A DNA stretch of 64,000 nt from Mastigias papua (GCA_964019165.1 OZ025282.1:12978229-13042228), one strand, 5' to 3'. Counted from the first letter of the stretch, positions 1 through 11,780 are shown. Numbers and translations are program-made. Notes: generated from the sequence alone by a model not told the origin.

Positions 1-1709
1 CGCAGCAAATCATCCAATGTCCAATCGATTGCAAGTATCTTCGTTGCAAGACAACGAATATTCCGGGGACCCTTGGCCGGTAAAATGCAAAACATTTTAA
101 AAGTGTATTCTACAGGCGAGGGGCGCTCGGATTATTTTTAAGCCTATCTTTTATGAAGGGGCTCAACTGTGAGTTCTTTAGGGCAACAATTTCTTAAAAG
201 TCTGTACGATATTTCAACGTTCTATTTACGAATAAGAATAAAACTTACGACCTGAAGGCTTGATACAGGAATCTATCGGCAAGGACCTTCTTTTGAATTC
301 AATGAGCCAATCTTGATGTGCCCTACGCTATACTATCAGAGTTTTCTAAAAAATAATACCAGCTTGGCAGAACGTCTACTTCTCTCTAACCAAAAAGACT
401 CTTATCTACCTCTAAAACTACGCCTTTTATAACTCACAGCTAATAGATTACGAAATGAACTAAAAATACGAATTAACAGTAAATTGTCCAATCTGGTTCT
501 TCTTACGGGTTTCTGATGCAATTATTGCACCAGCAATTGCGATTTAATTTTGAAATAGTTATAACGTCATTCTTCAATCTGTCCAAACTGGCGATGAGCC
601 TCCTTTTCGTAACAATATTGATTGTTTTGTAATCAAGATACTAACAGACGATTGGATACTAAGCGATTTCTGTAGTCACGTGCAGCCAGTAAATTTCTCA
701 TGGACGCTTTGAGCCCCGCTCAAATTGAGTATTCTATACACCAAGGGGCTCGGAATATCTTTTGTTTGTAAATGATGATTTTATTGGATATCCGATACGT
801 CTTTGGGTGCATTCCGGCCAGTAAACTGCACACGATGGTAAGAAAATTGCTAACACGCATCTAGAACCAGAAGGACATACAGGAGATTTCATGCGAGTTC
901 ATCAAATACGTGTTGTTAACTGAATTCAGTGCCATGCTCCCTTTTCGAAATGATCGTTAGATACTGTTGGATTTAAGTGTGAAGGCAGGCGAACGCATTA
1001 TTGGTGAAGAAAGCTTAAAAGGTAAGCGAATATAGCTAACAGGAATTACGACTACAAGAGTACAATGTACAGACTACAAGAGTAGTGAGCCATGCATAGT
1101 GCCATACCTGGCTTTAAGCGAATGTATGAAATGGAATACGTATATAAATACTTCGTTATACTGTTAATTTTGATACGTGGGGCTTCTGGTTTGCATTTAG
1201 GTTAGAGCCTTAGTTAGGATCTATTTTGTCTGTGTTAAAGGCAGGATGACTTGAGAGCCGGGTGTATCTATAGGGCCCATCTTTCCATTTTGTTGTTGGC
1301 AGTGAGGGACTCTCAGGACTAGTTTACACATCATTACTTGAGTCGAGTCAGTTACTTGTACTGTATCTGAAAAGCTTAAAGTATGCGACATAAATGCACG
1401 GTACATAAATTAAATCTCGGTGTTGGATAAGGACCTCCACTTTGTTGTTGTTTGCTTCCTTTTCACCTCAGTGGCCCATCCGTAGTATGTTAACAGAATC
1501 ACCTTGGGTCCCAGGAAGTCGATAGTATTATACCCCGTTTATCGTGTAGTTGGCATGTACACAAGCAAAATAGACCATTCTCCTAAGGATAATGATTGTC
1601 ATGATATGGTTTGCATCACTGCCACACGATATGTTTCGTTACAGTAGCAAATAAATTGGAGCTCTTAGATCTAATTGTTCTGTGCAGTCAGCTGATCGAA
1701 TTGACAATG
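1..1709. other. No recognised gene or repeat
   Basis: No convincing coding stretch, terminal repeat or conserved motif was found in this AT-rich interval. The short open frames show no family motif. It ends at the TA dinucleotide that borders the family A transposon. Confidence 0.5.
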
Positions 1710-1711
1710 TA

Positions 1712-3324
1712 CAATACTCGCCAAAAGTCCTTGGACACTTTGCACTTTTTGTATTCTGCAATGAACGTTCATCCCCCTCTCCCCCTGAAACAATGTTGGT
1801 TTTCCGGAGAAGTACCTGCGATAATGGGAATATTACGCGTGCACGCCAACTTCAAGTGTCCCACAAGCGAACCAAAATTGTTCTAGGGGGAAGGGGTATG
1901 CTGTTTGTAGCAACTATGACAATATGTAGAGGATCGTTGTTTTTTATTTGTTTCTTCTAAGTGTCCCAAGGACTTTTGGCGACTAGTGTCAGATATCAAA
2001 TTTGAAAGATAGAGGATATTTTGCCGCAATCATGGGCCATCATAGGGTTTCCAGGGGTGCTGATTACGATAGTGATAACAGTTTTTACTTACCTCTACCC
2101 TATGACGTCATGCTGACGTCACAGTGTAAATTTATTGGGCTTGTCTCTTGAAGGTACGCATAAACGGTACTTTTGTACATACGAGTGCAACTGTAAATCA
2201 CATTCATAAAAATATGGGACTCTAGCTTCCATATAACAGAAACGCAAAAGAATTACGAGCAGCAGTTTGCGCTTAACATAGCAGTAAAGGTGTAGCCTCA
2301 TAATCGTGAACTTGACTGTAGGAATGGAAAAATTGTCATAAGCGCCTACATGTGGCCACAAAAGTGTACCATAGGGGTTCTCAAAGATTGAAATGCGATG
2401 ACGAGAGAAGCGAAAATTACCGAAAAGAAGAATGAAGTTGTTAACTTGTGGTGAAAGGAGTTTAACTTGCCGTATAGTGAAATCACAACTCGGTGTAGGA
2501 TATCTAAATCTAGCGTAAATCGCATAGGCAAACAGTATATGGAGTCAAATCCAGCCAAAAAGAGTTATGAGCCTCCGTCACTACCTAGAAGGGAGAAGGG
2601 TCCTTTTCTCAAAAGGTTACATCATGACAGAACAGATTCAGGCCCTCTGACGAGGGCAGAAAAGACTAGGAGGGGAGGGCCAAAGCCTCTCAATCTTCGG
2701 AGACCCAGATAATGAGAACACAAGCAGATTCGATGGTGATAATAAATGATATGCTGTACAGCCTGTTATCACTTCTAGTCCCCTTGACCACCTAAACTGT
2801 CAGTTTGAATTGTGGAAAGATACGGGAAATGATTATTTGACAAAATAAAGTGGACAAACCACGTTCTTTGTAATGCAGTACATGCAATACATTACTCTGC
2901 TGAGCGTCCTTCAATAGAAATCAGACTGAACAACTACAACAATATTCACTATCGACAGTTTGCACTGTTTACACTGACAGATTACATTTGAAAATCAGGC
3001 GAAAAAGGGTGCTTTTCTTGACCAAAGCGAATAGATGACCACCGTGCCAGATGTACACTATCTATGTAAATGCTTTAATGATTTATCATGAATGTTTTAG
3101 TATACTGGTAAGGAAATAATGAGAAAAACCTCGACGGTTTACACTTGTTTGCATAAAGATTCACATGACCTAACTCATAATACCTTGAAAAGTGTAAACC
3201 ATGGAAGGATGCAAATTTTCATACCACTTCTACATGCATTTTTGTAGCAACTATGACAATGTGTAGAGGAAAGTGGTTTTGATATGTGTCTTCTAAGTGT
3301 CCCAAGCCCTTTTGGTCACTATCG
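1712..3324 (+). mobile_element. Family A DNA transposon relic, TA-flanked
   Basis: The ends are inverted: CAATACTCGCCAAAAGTCC on the left, and on the right GGACTTTTGGCGACTA-like text mutated to end TCACTATCG. Both ends abut TA, which fits a Tc1/mariner-type target duplication. The first ~280 bp match the stand-alone 278-bp repeats at 59710 and 62420. The body (about 1990-3230) matches 59990-61215, and part of it matches 53930-54800. A remnant helix-turn-helix coding stretch lies near 2430-2712. A near-palindrome built on GTTTACACTT / AAGTGTAAAC lies at about 3135-3205 and is kept in the copy at 61 kb. The superfamily is inferred only from the TA target and the HTH remnant. Confidence 0.65.
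2380..2712 (+). pseudogene. Remnant HTH coding region of family A
   Basis: The reading frame contains EITTRCRISKSSVNRI, which looks like the recognition-helix region of a Tc1-type DNA-binding domain. The open part begins at 2467. Upstream the same frame reads KNEVVNLW, then a stop, then KEFNLPYS, so a nonsense codon precedes it. Closely similar but differently broken text occurs at about 60430-60560 and 54260-54390. That recurrence across copies argues it was once protein coding in the family. No catalytic DDE segment was found. Function is inferred from the HTH likeness only. Confidence 0.4.
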
Positions 3325-3774
3325 TACATGTCAAGCCTATTTAGATAAGAATGTTGAAGATTTGAAAATGATTTGCTATTCTGAATTTGGAGCTAAAAGC
3401 AGATAAGCAGAACCATCACTTCAGTACTGAGCATCCTCCAGATCTTGTGGTGAATTGTTGGACCAGGGCTGGTAAGCTTTCTAGCACATATGTGTGACTT
3501 GATTATGAAACATTTCGCTCTATACTTTCATTGCATAAGCCTACTTCTACACTGTCCACGCCCACCTCGCACACCTCGCCCACGTCCACACTCGTGATGT
3601 TCAGCCCCTGTCAGAATTTAGCCTGAATCCGCCACTGGTGTTTACCCGAAAACGGAGGGTATTGAATACGCACCGTATTAAGGAGTATCCGTATTCATCA
3701 TCGTATCCGAAATGCTCAGTTTACATATCGAAGCAGAATTGAATGAAAGACAACAATGAATAAGGTTTGCTCCA

Positions 3775-6240
3775 TTTCAATAGACCCTTTTTCACATTCT
3801 AAAGTCACGTGGATCTATGAAATCGAAAGCGAGGCTAACGATGATGTCCTCAACCTTCGTACAGTGTGATGGTGTGTTGTGATGTAGTATTTTACTTGTT
3901 GCTAAGTCTTAACATTGGATTAGTTCAATATGATGCTTCAAGATGGAAAATATATTATTGTTTTAGATGATTTACTGTCTTCGACAATCATTTAGCACAG
4001 AATACTCTTAGTTTCATTTCACCGTGTACTAACAAGGCCTATCTCTTCCGTTCTATATTTGAAGAGAAAGCAGGTAACTCAATCATCCACACAATGTGTA
4101 AGGAGTCCTTTTGGTACAAATATTATGCATAGATTCTTTACAGTGTGGGCATTTGCTTTGGAGTTCTGATTTGTGAGATATTGCACCATCCACTTGATCA
4201 TACACTTGCATGACAACTAGCAACTCGATTTTGCATAATTTTAATTGCAAAGACATGATCCTAACGTAGGTTTGCTGCTAAAATGCCAAGTTTTAAGTTT
4301 ATTATAACACTTTCAGAGTGAAAAATTTGTGTTGCTAAAGATAGCAACCATGTTTTTTCAATAAATACATGGCAAGAATATTGTATTGAATATTCATCAT
4401 TGACACTGAAAGTGCAATTGATGTTGATTTCGAGATACTCTTGTTATCGATTCTTCTGGAAATGAAGTCAGTAGTGCATGCACCTGTTTGACAGGCTTCG
4501 TTTTAGGTGTGTTTGGAAATTTAGTTATATTTGTGGTATTTTGTTTCTTGGAAGATGAGGAATTAGGATGCTCCCTCATCCTCAAAAGCTGTGTCATATT
4601 TTAAATGAGGTTCTTCTATTAAAATTCAGCATTGATAAATAAAGTGATAAAAGATACAAACCCAGATTCAATCTTCATCGAGCTCTATGACTCAAGAAGC
4701 ATCAAATCTTGGCCACCATCAAGATAAGAAAAAGCTTTTACATGATTATTAGTGTAAACACAGGTTATACCAACAAGTACCTTCTCCAATGCAATCTGTC
4801 TGCTGGCAACATAGCAGGGTTTATACACGTCCTGCCCAATATTCTTTCCTGACTTTTCCTGATTTTTTTCTTGAAAAGTAAGGTGTTTTTCCTGACTACA
4901 TATCAGAGATACATAATATTTTCCAGACCAATCTGTGTTGCAAATGATGCAACTGCCCCATCTTCTAAAACTGAGTAATTGAAACAGTTTTTCAATTTGG
5001 GTAAGAAAAGGAGGGTCTCTGGTCAACTACTTTCTCAAACAGGAGTAAAAACTATCATATACTGCATATAATGTGGTGAGTTGTGTATTGGGCGCAACTG
5101 AATTTATTCACATGGATGAAAATACTCCTGACGTTATTCAGGTTTCAATAAAATTCCTGAATTTTCCTGACAGTCCTTAAAATATAGGTCTTTCCTGATC
5201 TTCCTGGCTGTATAACCTTGCATAGTGGAAGCTTCTTCAAAAGTGAACTCAATGTTTAGTGAATTCTCAAGTTTTGCAACATCCTTTGATAATGGAAACC
5301 AGTATGCATCCTATATGCAATATGTATAGCATAAGTCTATAGCTTTAAAAGCTTAAAAAATAATCTGTTTAAGGTTTAGAATTAATAATATACAGAGAAG
5401 ATTCATTGCACATCATGTGAGTCTATTACAAAATTTACAGACAGACAAGCTTAGGGTTTGAGAAAAAGTACCACTTTGCAGCTCTTCTTTTTCCTTTTGG
5501 TTATAGGGAATCCATTTTACATAGTGGATAGACTTCTAAGGGCAAACAAATCATGAACTATATTTCAAACACAATGCTTAACTGCAGTGGCCAGACTAAA
5601 AGGCAATTAGTGTTATTGTATGGTTTGAGGAGAAAGCAATAATTCATTGTTAAAAACCTGTTTTGTATCTATGTGGAAGCCATCTAGCTTGAGTACTAAA
5701 TAAAATGGATCAAATGCTGTAACAAGCTGTACTTACATACAACTTAGGGCAAGAAAGCTATACAATAACACGTTAAGGATTCAAACAGTACATAAAAACG
5801 GACTTCAATTGTGTATAAAGTATAAAGAAAAATATACTTGAAACTTGAGAATTAGGGTCCGCCCATGATATTCTATATTGTAACTAATGAATCTGTCCTC
5901 CTAAATTTAATCTCAAGCTAATCATTATGTGTCTTTCTGGACTGTTCTTAGACTTAAACGATATTACATGAAGGCCATCGGTACTCCATTTCAGCTATAA
6001 AATCTATTCAAGGAACATTAGGCGGTGCACTGTGTTCTAGCTGACTTAACACTCAACTCATTGCCAATGCCTTCTGCAATTATTTCTCAAAGTAAAAAAT
6101 ATCAGCAAACTTGTAAACTTGGTGTAAATTGTTGAAAGTGATAAGGCTTCGCTATTGCAAATACCAGGACATCATCGTTAGCCTCGCTTTCAACTCTCAG
6201 ACCTCTATTTCAAAATGAATGTGAAAGTGGTCTATTGAAA
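3775..6240. mobile_element. Possible inverted-repeat DNA element, non-autonomous
   Basis: TTTCAATAGACC at the left edge and its inverse at the right edge (about 6229-6240) begin matching arms. Each arm also contains GAAAGCGAGGCTAACGATGA or its complement, about 45-60 bp further in. The arms are imperfect (about 75 bp) and I could not define a target duplication. Inside, no transposase was recognised; a short minus-strand frame at 4397-4597 is lysine- and serine-rich without a known motif. The 406-bp MITE at 4815 lies inside it. The exact ends are uncertain. Confidence 0.4.
4815..5220. mobile_element. 406-bp MITE with 5-bp target duplication CATAG
   Basis: The left end reads CAGGGTTTATACA and the inverse of the right end reads CAAGGTTATACA, so the termini are inverted. 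CATAG lies directly outside both ends (4810-4814 and 5221-5225). The interior is rich in TTTCCTGA-type sub-repeats on both sides. No coding capacity was recognised. The termini look hAT-like, but hAT normally gives 8-bp duplications, so the superfamily is left open. Confidence 0.6.
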
Positions 6241-6376
6241 AATTAGCAGTGTGAATTAGGCCGGACTTTATAGATTGATCGTGACGCAGTTTGATGATCA
6301 ATGTATCAATGTATACACCAGCCAAAACCAGCTGTGGCTTACAAAGGAGACGACATTTTCCCTGTGTCCCCTGTTA

Positions 6377-6675
6377 TATGGTGGCCGAGAACCGCCATTA
6401 TATTTCAAAACTTTACTTTAATCAAAAACAAAATGTTAATTTAAATTTAGATTGAAAAGTGATTTCATTCAATCGACTGAAAAATTTTATTTTCCTATGC
6501 AATAACAATGAATGTAATTTAAAGTGAAATTAAATTCAATTGGATTTCTCTCTTCCTCGACGTGGCCGAGAAGCGCCATTTCCATTCAAATCAACCATCA
6601 TGGCCGAGAACCGTCAAATCTGTACGAAAACGAGGCTACAATTATTTTCGCGGGAAATTAGAACGCCACATGTGC
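6377..6675 (+). repeat. Left TIR of the alpha-kinase transposon
   Basis: It matches the complement of 10139-10438 with scattered substitutions and one small indel. Three copies of a quasi-palindromic 16-mer, TGGCCGAGAACCGCCA or one-base variants, lie at 6382, 6563 and 6601. They are candidate transposase binding sites. The inner edge (GAACGCCACATGTGC) stops 65 bp before the kinase ATG, so the kinase promoter must lie largely within the TIR. Confidence 0.85.
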
Positions 6676-6740
6676 TGCTAAATTCATGAATTGCGAAATC
6701 AATTACAGTTGTGTTTGAGGTGTTAGCTTAAAAAGTCGTT

Positions 6741-8090
6741 ATGCCGTCACCCAGAAATGATCAGCAAGCTAAATGGAGGAAATTCATTCAAGATATAAAA
6801 GAAAAGAGAACTAGAAAGCCAATGAATACGCCAGGGAAGCAGAAAATAAATAATGCTAGTAGCTCCATTACAAACAAGAAAGAAATAACTGTACAATTGT
6901 TGGCAAGTGAAGCAACAGGGAAAGCACAAAAGTTTGAAAGGAGAGGCCCACAACAGTTTGTAGCATTTCCTTTTGAGAATGTAACTATTTCAAACATTGT
7001 TGATGCCTGTAATATGCACTTCAAAGGAAAACTAATGGGGATGACATGTGATGTTTTGGCTGGAGAACGGAGCCGAGTGGACCAGCTCCCGAATCTCAAG
7101 GTTATCCACGTCAGATTCTTACCTCGAAAGAAACACAGTGCTTTCCCTTTAGGCCTTTGTGATGACATAATTGATTCTGGTGGTTCCCAAGGTGACAGGA
7201 GCAGCATTGCCTCACTTGAATATAGCATGTCTGCCAGTATTTGTCCGGCCAAGTCACTTGCTCTTGTTCCAAGGAAACGCAAAGCTGACAATTCCCTAAC
7301 AAGTCCATGCCCCAAAAGTCTCTCTGTCACTCAAATGTTAAAACTGCGCAAAGCAATTTCCAAAACAGCACAACAGCAAACTACTATTGCCATATCACAG
7401 TTTGATCTGGAGAATATGGCTTGGTCTTCGTCAACATTGGTTAATTTTGAAATCCAAGAAAAGGAACTTGGCAGAGGAGCATTCAGATGTGCTTTCAAAG
7501 GTGTTTGCAAATCTCCACCATATAAAGACAAGGAGTTTGTAGTAAAATATTACCCTCCAGATCAGATTTTACATGATCAGTCAAGTAAATGATACAGTGG
7601 AAGGTCATGCACGGAAATCCATTCAAATGCATACCTTGGCAAAAAACTTTGCTGACCAGATAATTGTAGAGCTTATGAAAGCAGGAAAAGAGGAAGAATT
7701 TGGGCAGCCATTTAGATTTGTTGAGGCCTTTTTAGGTATTATAAATTCCATTAATGAAATTGTTACTGTTGAAGAATTTACTGAAGGACAGTTTGTGAAG
7801 TACATAAATAGCAATGGCTCTATAGTCAATGTACCACAGTCTGAGCTGCAAGAAAAAGCAGAATGCCTTGTTCACTTCTCCTACAGCAAATCCTTAGAAA
7901 AACTCATGGTTGTTGACATTCAGGGGTCTGGATATAACCGTACAGACCCAGAAATTGCAACAACTGTTGGATCTTTTGATGAAAAGGATGAGCTCCTGTT
8001 TTGTGTTGGCAATCTATCTACGACTGCCTGTGATACATTTTTTGCCACTCATGCAATACTTTTTGTGATCTTTTGGATTTAGGCAAATGA
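6741..8090 (+). pseudogene. Transposon-borne alpha-kinase (MHCK/EF2K type), two frameshifts
   Basis: This is an atypical serine/threonine kinase of the alpha-kinase family, which also holds eEF2 kinase, myosin heavy chain kinases and TRPM6/7. The first frame (6741-7592) starts at an ATG 65 bp inside the TIR. It has a basic N-terminus, a compact domain (about residues 48-128) of unknown fold, an NLS-like PRKRKAD, then the kinase start with the ATP loop ELGRGAFRCAFKG (243-254) and VVKYY holding the likely catalytic lysine (269). Around 7573-7592 the frame shifts; the second frame (7573 on) carries VVDIQGSGY, TDPEI and FCVGNLS, all hallmark alpha-kinase motifs. A second one-base shift near 8050 separates FFATH from CNTFCDLL, the C-terminal Cys motif that completes the zinc site. 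The stop is TGA at 8088-8090. There are no introns. The kinase call is firm; its role in the element is unknown. Confidence 0.85.
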
Positions 8091-8134
8091 AACAATGCAT
8101 AGTGCTGGTAGTACTGAATGTAGTAATTACTTCA

Positions 8135-10104
8135 TCATGCTGAGTACTTTATCAACAGATATTCCTGGACAAATTCATCAGGCTGTACTTTTTTAGGCTC
8201 TGGTATGATGGCCTCTAGCTTATCACGAATGTCACATGAAATATAATCTGAGGGAGCATTCAGAACCCCAGCCAATTCTCCATCTGTGCATAGATCTTTT
8301 TCATCCATTGTAAAACCTATCAATGGGAAAGATGCAGTATTGATTAGTTGAACAATTACATGGAGGGGCTAGTGCTAGGCACTTCCTAGCTGCAAAAATG
8401 TCATGAGCAGTGTATTGGGCAGAAATTGCAATAAAACATTATACCCAATATTTCACATTATAGAAAATCCAAATTTCTAGGTTACTAGTCAACCCACCAA
8501 CATTAGCTTTCACTCATGGCTATCATAGCAGTATGCAATGATTTATATGCAAAGACAAAAATTTTTTAATAACTTACATAATAGATTTTAATTTATTTGA
8601 TCTGCAGTTATCTATATGTGTAGAAAATGATTTGATGCAGTGTTAACTTAGCATCTAGCTTTATAGACATATTATTTCAGAGGCTTTTGCAGCTGTCAGC
8701 TAAAATAACAATACTGTAATTGAGGATATCAAGCAATTATTACCTAGACTTTTCATGTTATATCTCTCTGGAAATGCAAATATGTGATTAGGAACCCCAT
8801 CAGCCATTAATCTATGCTATTGGGCTCGAATTCTATGACTGTTCCATATTGTGTCACGGAACTCATCTAGCTGTTACTGCATTAAAGGAATCATGATAAA
8901 TACCAGAATAGATCTAAAAGAAAGACAAATAGGGTGCCGTAAGAAGGGGTTATACTTTCTGTATCCAAGTTGATCTTCTATTGAACATTCAAAAGCAGTT
9001 ATACTTTTTGTAATATATTTTGAGGTGTCTTGGCTTTCTGTTTCTTGTTGTTGAGAATACTTACAACAGAGCATAGCAAAACACATAAACCATACATAAT
9101 CTCATGATTGTAGTGTATATGAAAGTAGATACCTGTCAAATTCATCATATGGATTATAATGACATTGCTCCTTCAACCATCGCAGACCTTGCTTAAAAAA
9201 CTTTTCAATTCTGTCGTGTAATTCTCTCCACCACCTTTCTATCTGCAAATTACAAGTTTGTAAAAATCTACTTGTTCATGCCTATGTAATTTGTTTCATC
9301 ACAAATTGTGCATTAAAGTACTAAATAGTATCATTTTGCTAATTGCATATTCTAACCTGGTTAGATGGCGAAGGTCCAAATATTACAGGATCTGTTGGAT
9401 TTTCCAGGTCGCCTTGAAGACGTCTAAGGTAGCTATGCATTGCACTCATAGTTGTAGCTTCAGTTCCTTTGTCTATGCGTATGTAGCTCGGCACTATCTT
9501 GGTCTCCATCAAACTCTCCAGATACCACTTTCCAATTAATGCTGGATTCGAATTGGTAGTCCAGATCTTTAGCCACATCAGCTTCCTGCTAGCAGTATCT
9601 ATACATCCATAAATTGCCAGAGGAAAAGTCGCATTTTGAAACCCCATCAATTTGTCATGGCCATCCAAAGAGTAGGTCCAGTTGGGACCAGGTGTTATAA
9701 AGTGTCCTTTCTGCTTCCTTCTCTTTGTTCCAGGGCGCCTCGACAAAAGACCATCTTCATCTAACTCATACATTACTGCTTGCACAATATCTCTAGGCAC
9801 CTTTAGATGGTACTTCTAACGTAGTTTGTGTGTCATGGCTCTGTAACCAAGTAAGGCACCAGGTCCATTCAATTCTTTCTTCACAGATTCTTTTACTTTT
9901 TCCATAGGGGTTGAATAATCAATATACTTGATATTAAAGAAATGTAGCTGTCGCTCCAGGGTTCTCATACTCCAAGCGTAACACCCATAGTCTCTCCTCA
10001 TAAAATATAAAATTTCATTTCGCTGCATCTGCTGCACAACAAGTCGTTGAAGATCCTCTTTCAATTCATTATTTTCCTTCTAAAAGTGACCTCGTACTTG
10101 CCAT
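8135..10104 (-). pseudogene. Integrase-like DDE transposase, four exons, decayed
   Basis: This is the transposase of the alpha-kinase element. Exons inferred from GT/AG sites and protein continuity are 10104-9357, 9242-9133, 8913-8744 and 8316-8135. Exon 1 holds an N-terminal coiled region, GYRAMTHKLR and VPRDIVQAVMYELD, then the rve-like core: WTYSLDG (first Asp) and RIDKGTE (second Asp). The catalytic Glu (IERWW) is the second codon after intron 1. Exon 3 carries PNHIFAFPERY, and exon 4 an acidic C-terminal domain typical of these cnidarian and fish integrase-like proteins. Lesions: a frameshift near 10075 and in-frame stops at 9816-9818, 8874-8876 and 8817-8819. The start at 10104 (MASTRSLLEG) lies 35 bp inside the right TIR. 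The family assignment, possibly IS3EU, is from memory. Confidence 0.8.
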
Positions 10105-10138
10105 TTTCAGTGTATTTCATAAAACACCAAAGGGTTAT

Positions 10139-10438
10139 GCACATGTGGCGTTCTAATTTCCCGCGAAAATAATTGTAGTCTCGTTTTCAAACAGAGTTGG
10201 CGGTTCTCGGCCATGATTGTTGCTTTGTATGGAAATGGGGCTTCTCGGCCACGTCGAGGAAGAGAGAAATCAAATTGAATTTAATTTTACTTTAAATTAC
10301 ATTCATTGTTATTGCATAGGAAAATAAAATTTTTCAGTCGATTGAATGAAATCACTTTTCAATCTAAATTTAAATTAAAAGTTTTGCTTTTGATTAAAAT
10401 AAAGTTTTGAAATATAATGGCGATTCTCGGCCCCCATA
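10139..10438 (-). repeat. Right TIR of the alpha-kinase transposon
   Basis: Inverse of 6377-6675. It keeps three copies of the quasi-palindrome (inverse form TGGCGGTTCTCGGCCA and variants) at 10198, 10236 and 10418. Its inner edge lies 35 bp upstream of the transposase ATG, so it probably supplies that gene's promoter. Confidence 0.85.
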
Positions 10439-11780
10439 CTGCTGTGTCTGAGCAGTCAATATCTCAGGTACACAACATGTCACCATGCAACGTATTGTAT
10501 CATGTATCATGTGATTACTTTGGTGAAAAGTCATTTTAGAATAACAAAAGGATGCAGTGAGAGTTTCTAAGCGGAATTGAGCGTGCAGAAGTCCCCTTAT
10601 CATCATTTTGTAAACTATAAAGCTTGCTGAATTGGCCAGAGTTGCAGGTAGCTACTGCTCAATCCTGTAACAAATATGGAAAAGTCATTGATTGCATTGT
10701 TTTTATACGTCTTCATCAAGGATAACGTTTTGGCTGCAAAGATGTTGTCACCAGGTGAATATGAGGTTTTTCGTTTAGGTCTTTAGCATTATGCCTGCGA
10801 GGTCATAGGGCTCGTGTATGCATTCCAAGTAGTACTCATGCTTTGTCACAGACAAGCAGGCAAAATCTCTACTCTCAGTCCATTGAGTAAATGTGGACGA
10901 AGGAGAAACTGCCCCCCCCCCCAGCATTATATCTTTTTACTTGTTATCTTTTACTTTTTGACTGTTTAATAGTCGTTCACAGCAGTCTGTATTGAGCATA
11001 TCCAATTATTGTTTTCATGAATACGAGCTTGACCGATATCAGTTGACATCGAGTATAAACACAGTTGTACGAATATGTTCTTCAGGGACAAAAGGTTGCG
11101 GAGCGAAGGGTTAAGGCCAACCTAGGTTGTGTTAGAAATACCATGAAGTCCCCACTGGACAGAAATAACGGAGACTCATCCTCACTTCCGCTTACACGAT
11201 TAAACTTATGTTTGTAAACGCTGTAGGGGTTTGTACGCAAAGCGATGAGTGCACAATGTCACAAATATCTTGCTTTGGGCAGCTCATATGGAATATATCT
11301 TTGTTTAAGACTATTTTCCTTTTCTACTGGATTATTAAATAAGAAATTTACGCTTTTTGTATAGGATGCAAACTTCCCCCTTCAGACTGGATGTTTCTTA
11401 ATATTTTGTCAAATCCAGCCTTAAATGTTGCTTACGTATTTCTTAACATTCTTGTCGCAGCAGAGGCTCATAATAGTTCATCTTTGATATAGAGACACTT
11501 GTTCTAACAGAATCACAGAGTTGTTAGTGGCACTTTGTTTCGAATGCTATCGAAATAGAGACCCAGTTGCTTCAGACAATTGTTGGCAATGCTGCTATGT
11601 CAATTATTTCTTTATGTAAAGAAATTCTTCTCTAGGATAATTGGCAAAATTGGAATTCTGGAACATTGGTAATTCCTTGGTTTGGGGCTCAAGCTTACAT
11701 GGTAGGGCAGTAATGCCCTGTCAAAACGAAACTTCCCAGAGATAGTTTTTATTGAGGTAGAGGTTAGATTTGATTCCGTA
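10439..11780. other. No recognised gene
   Basis: Apart from a 13-base C run near 10910-10922, I see no conserved motif, terminal repeat or coding stretch here. Confidence 0.45.

Larger units (their letters stand above)
6377..10438. mobile_element. Alpha-kinase-carrying DNA transposon with ~300-bp TIRs (IS3EU-like?)
   Basis: The two ends are near-identical ~300-bp inverted repeats (6377-6675 and 10139-10438). Between them lie just two genes in convergent orientation: an alpha-kinase (6741-8090, +) and an integrase-like DDE transposase (10104-8135, -), with 44 bp between their stops. The outermost bases read TATGG...CCATA. From memory, IS3EU transposons have TAY...RTA ends and 6-bp duplications; here the flanks are CTGTTA and CTGCTG, only 4 of 6 identical. 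An alternative is a plain TA duplication with the ends moved in by two bases. Both genes carry disabling lesions, so this copy is dead, but the architecture is clear. Confidence 0.85.

Noticed and set aside
6788..7330. 180-residue minus-strand frame opposite the alpha-kinase
   Set aside because: It is the antisense shadow of the kinase coding strand; the motifs are on the + strand.
8817..9818. Idea that the transposase stops (TAG, TAA, TAG) reflect stop-codon reassignment as in ciliates
   Set aside because: Other genes in the window, including the intact BEL frame and the alpha-kinase, end normally at TAA or TGA and contain no TAG or TAA sense codons; ordinary decay explains it.
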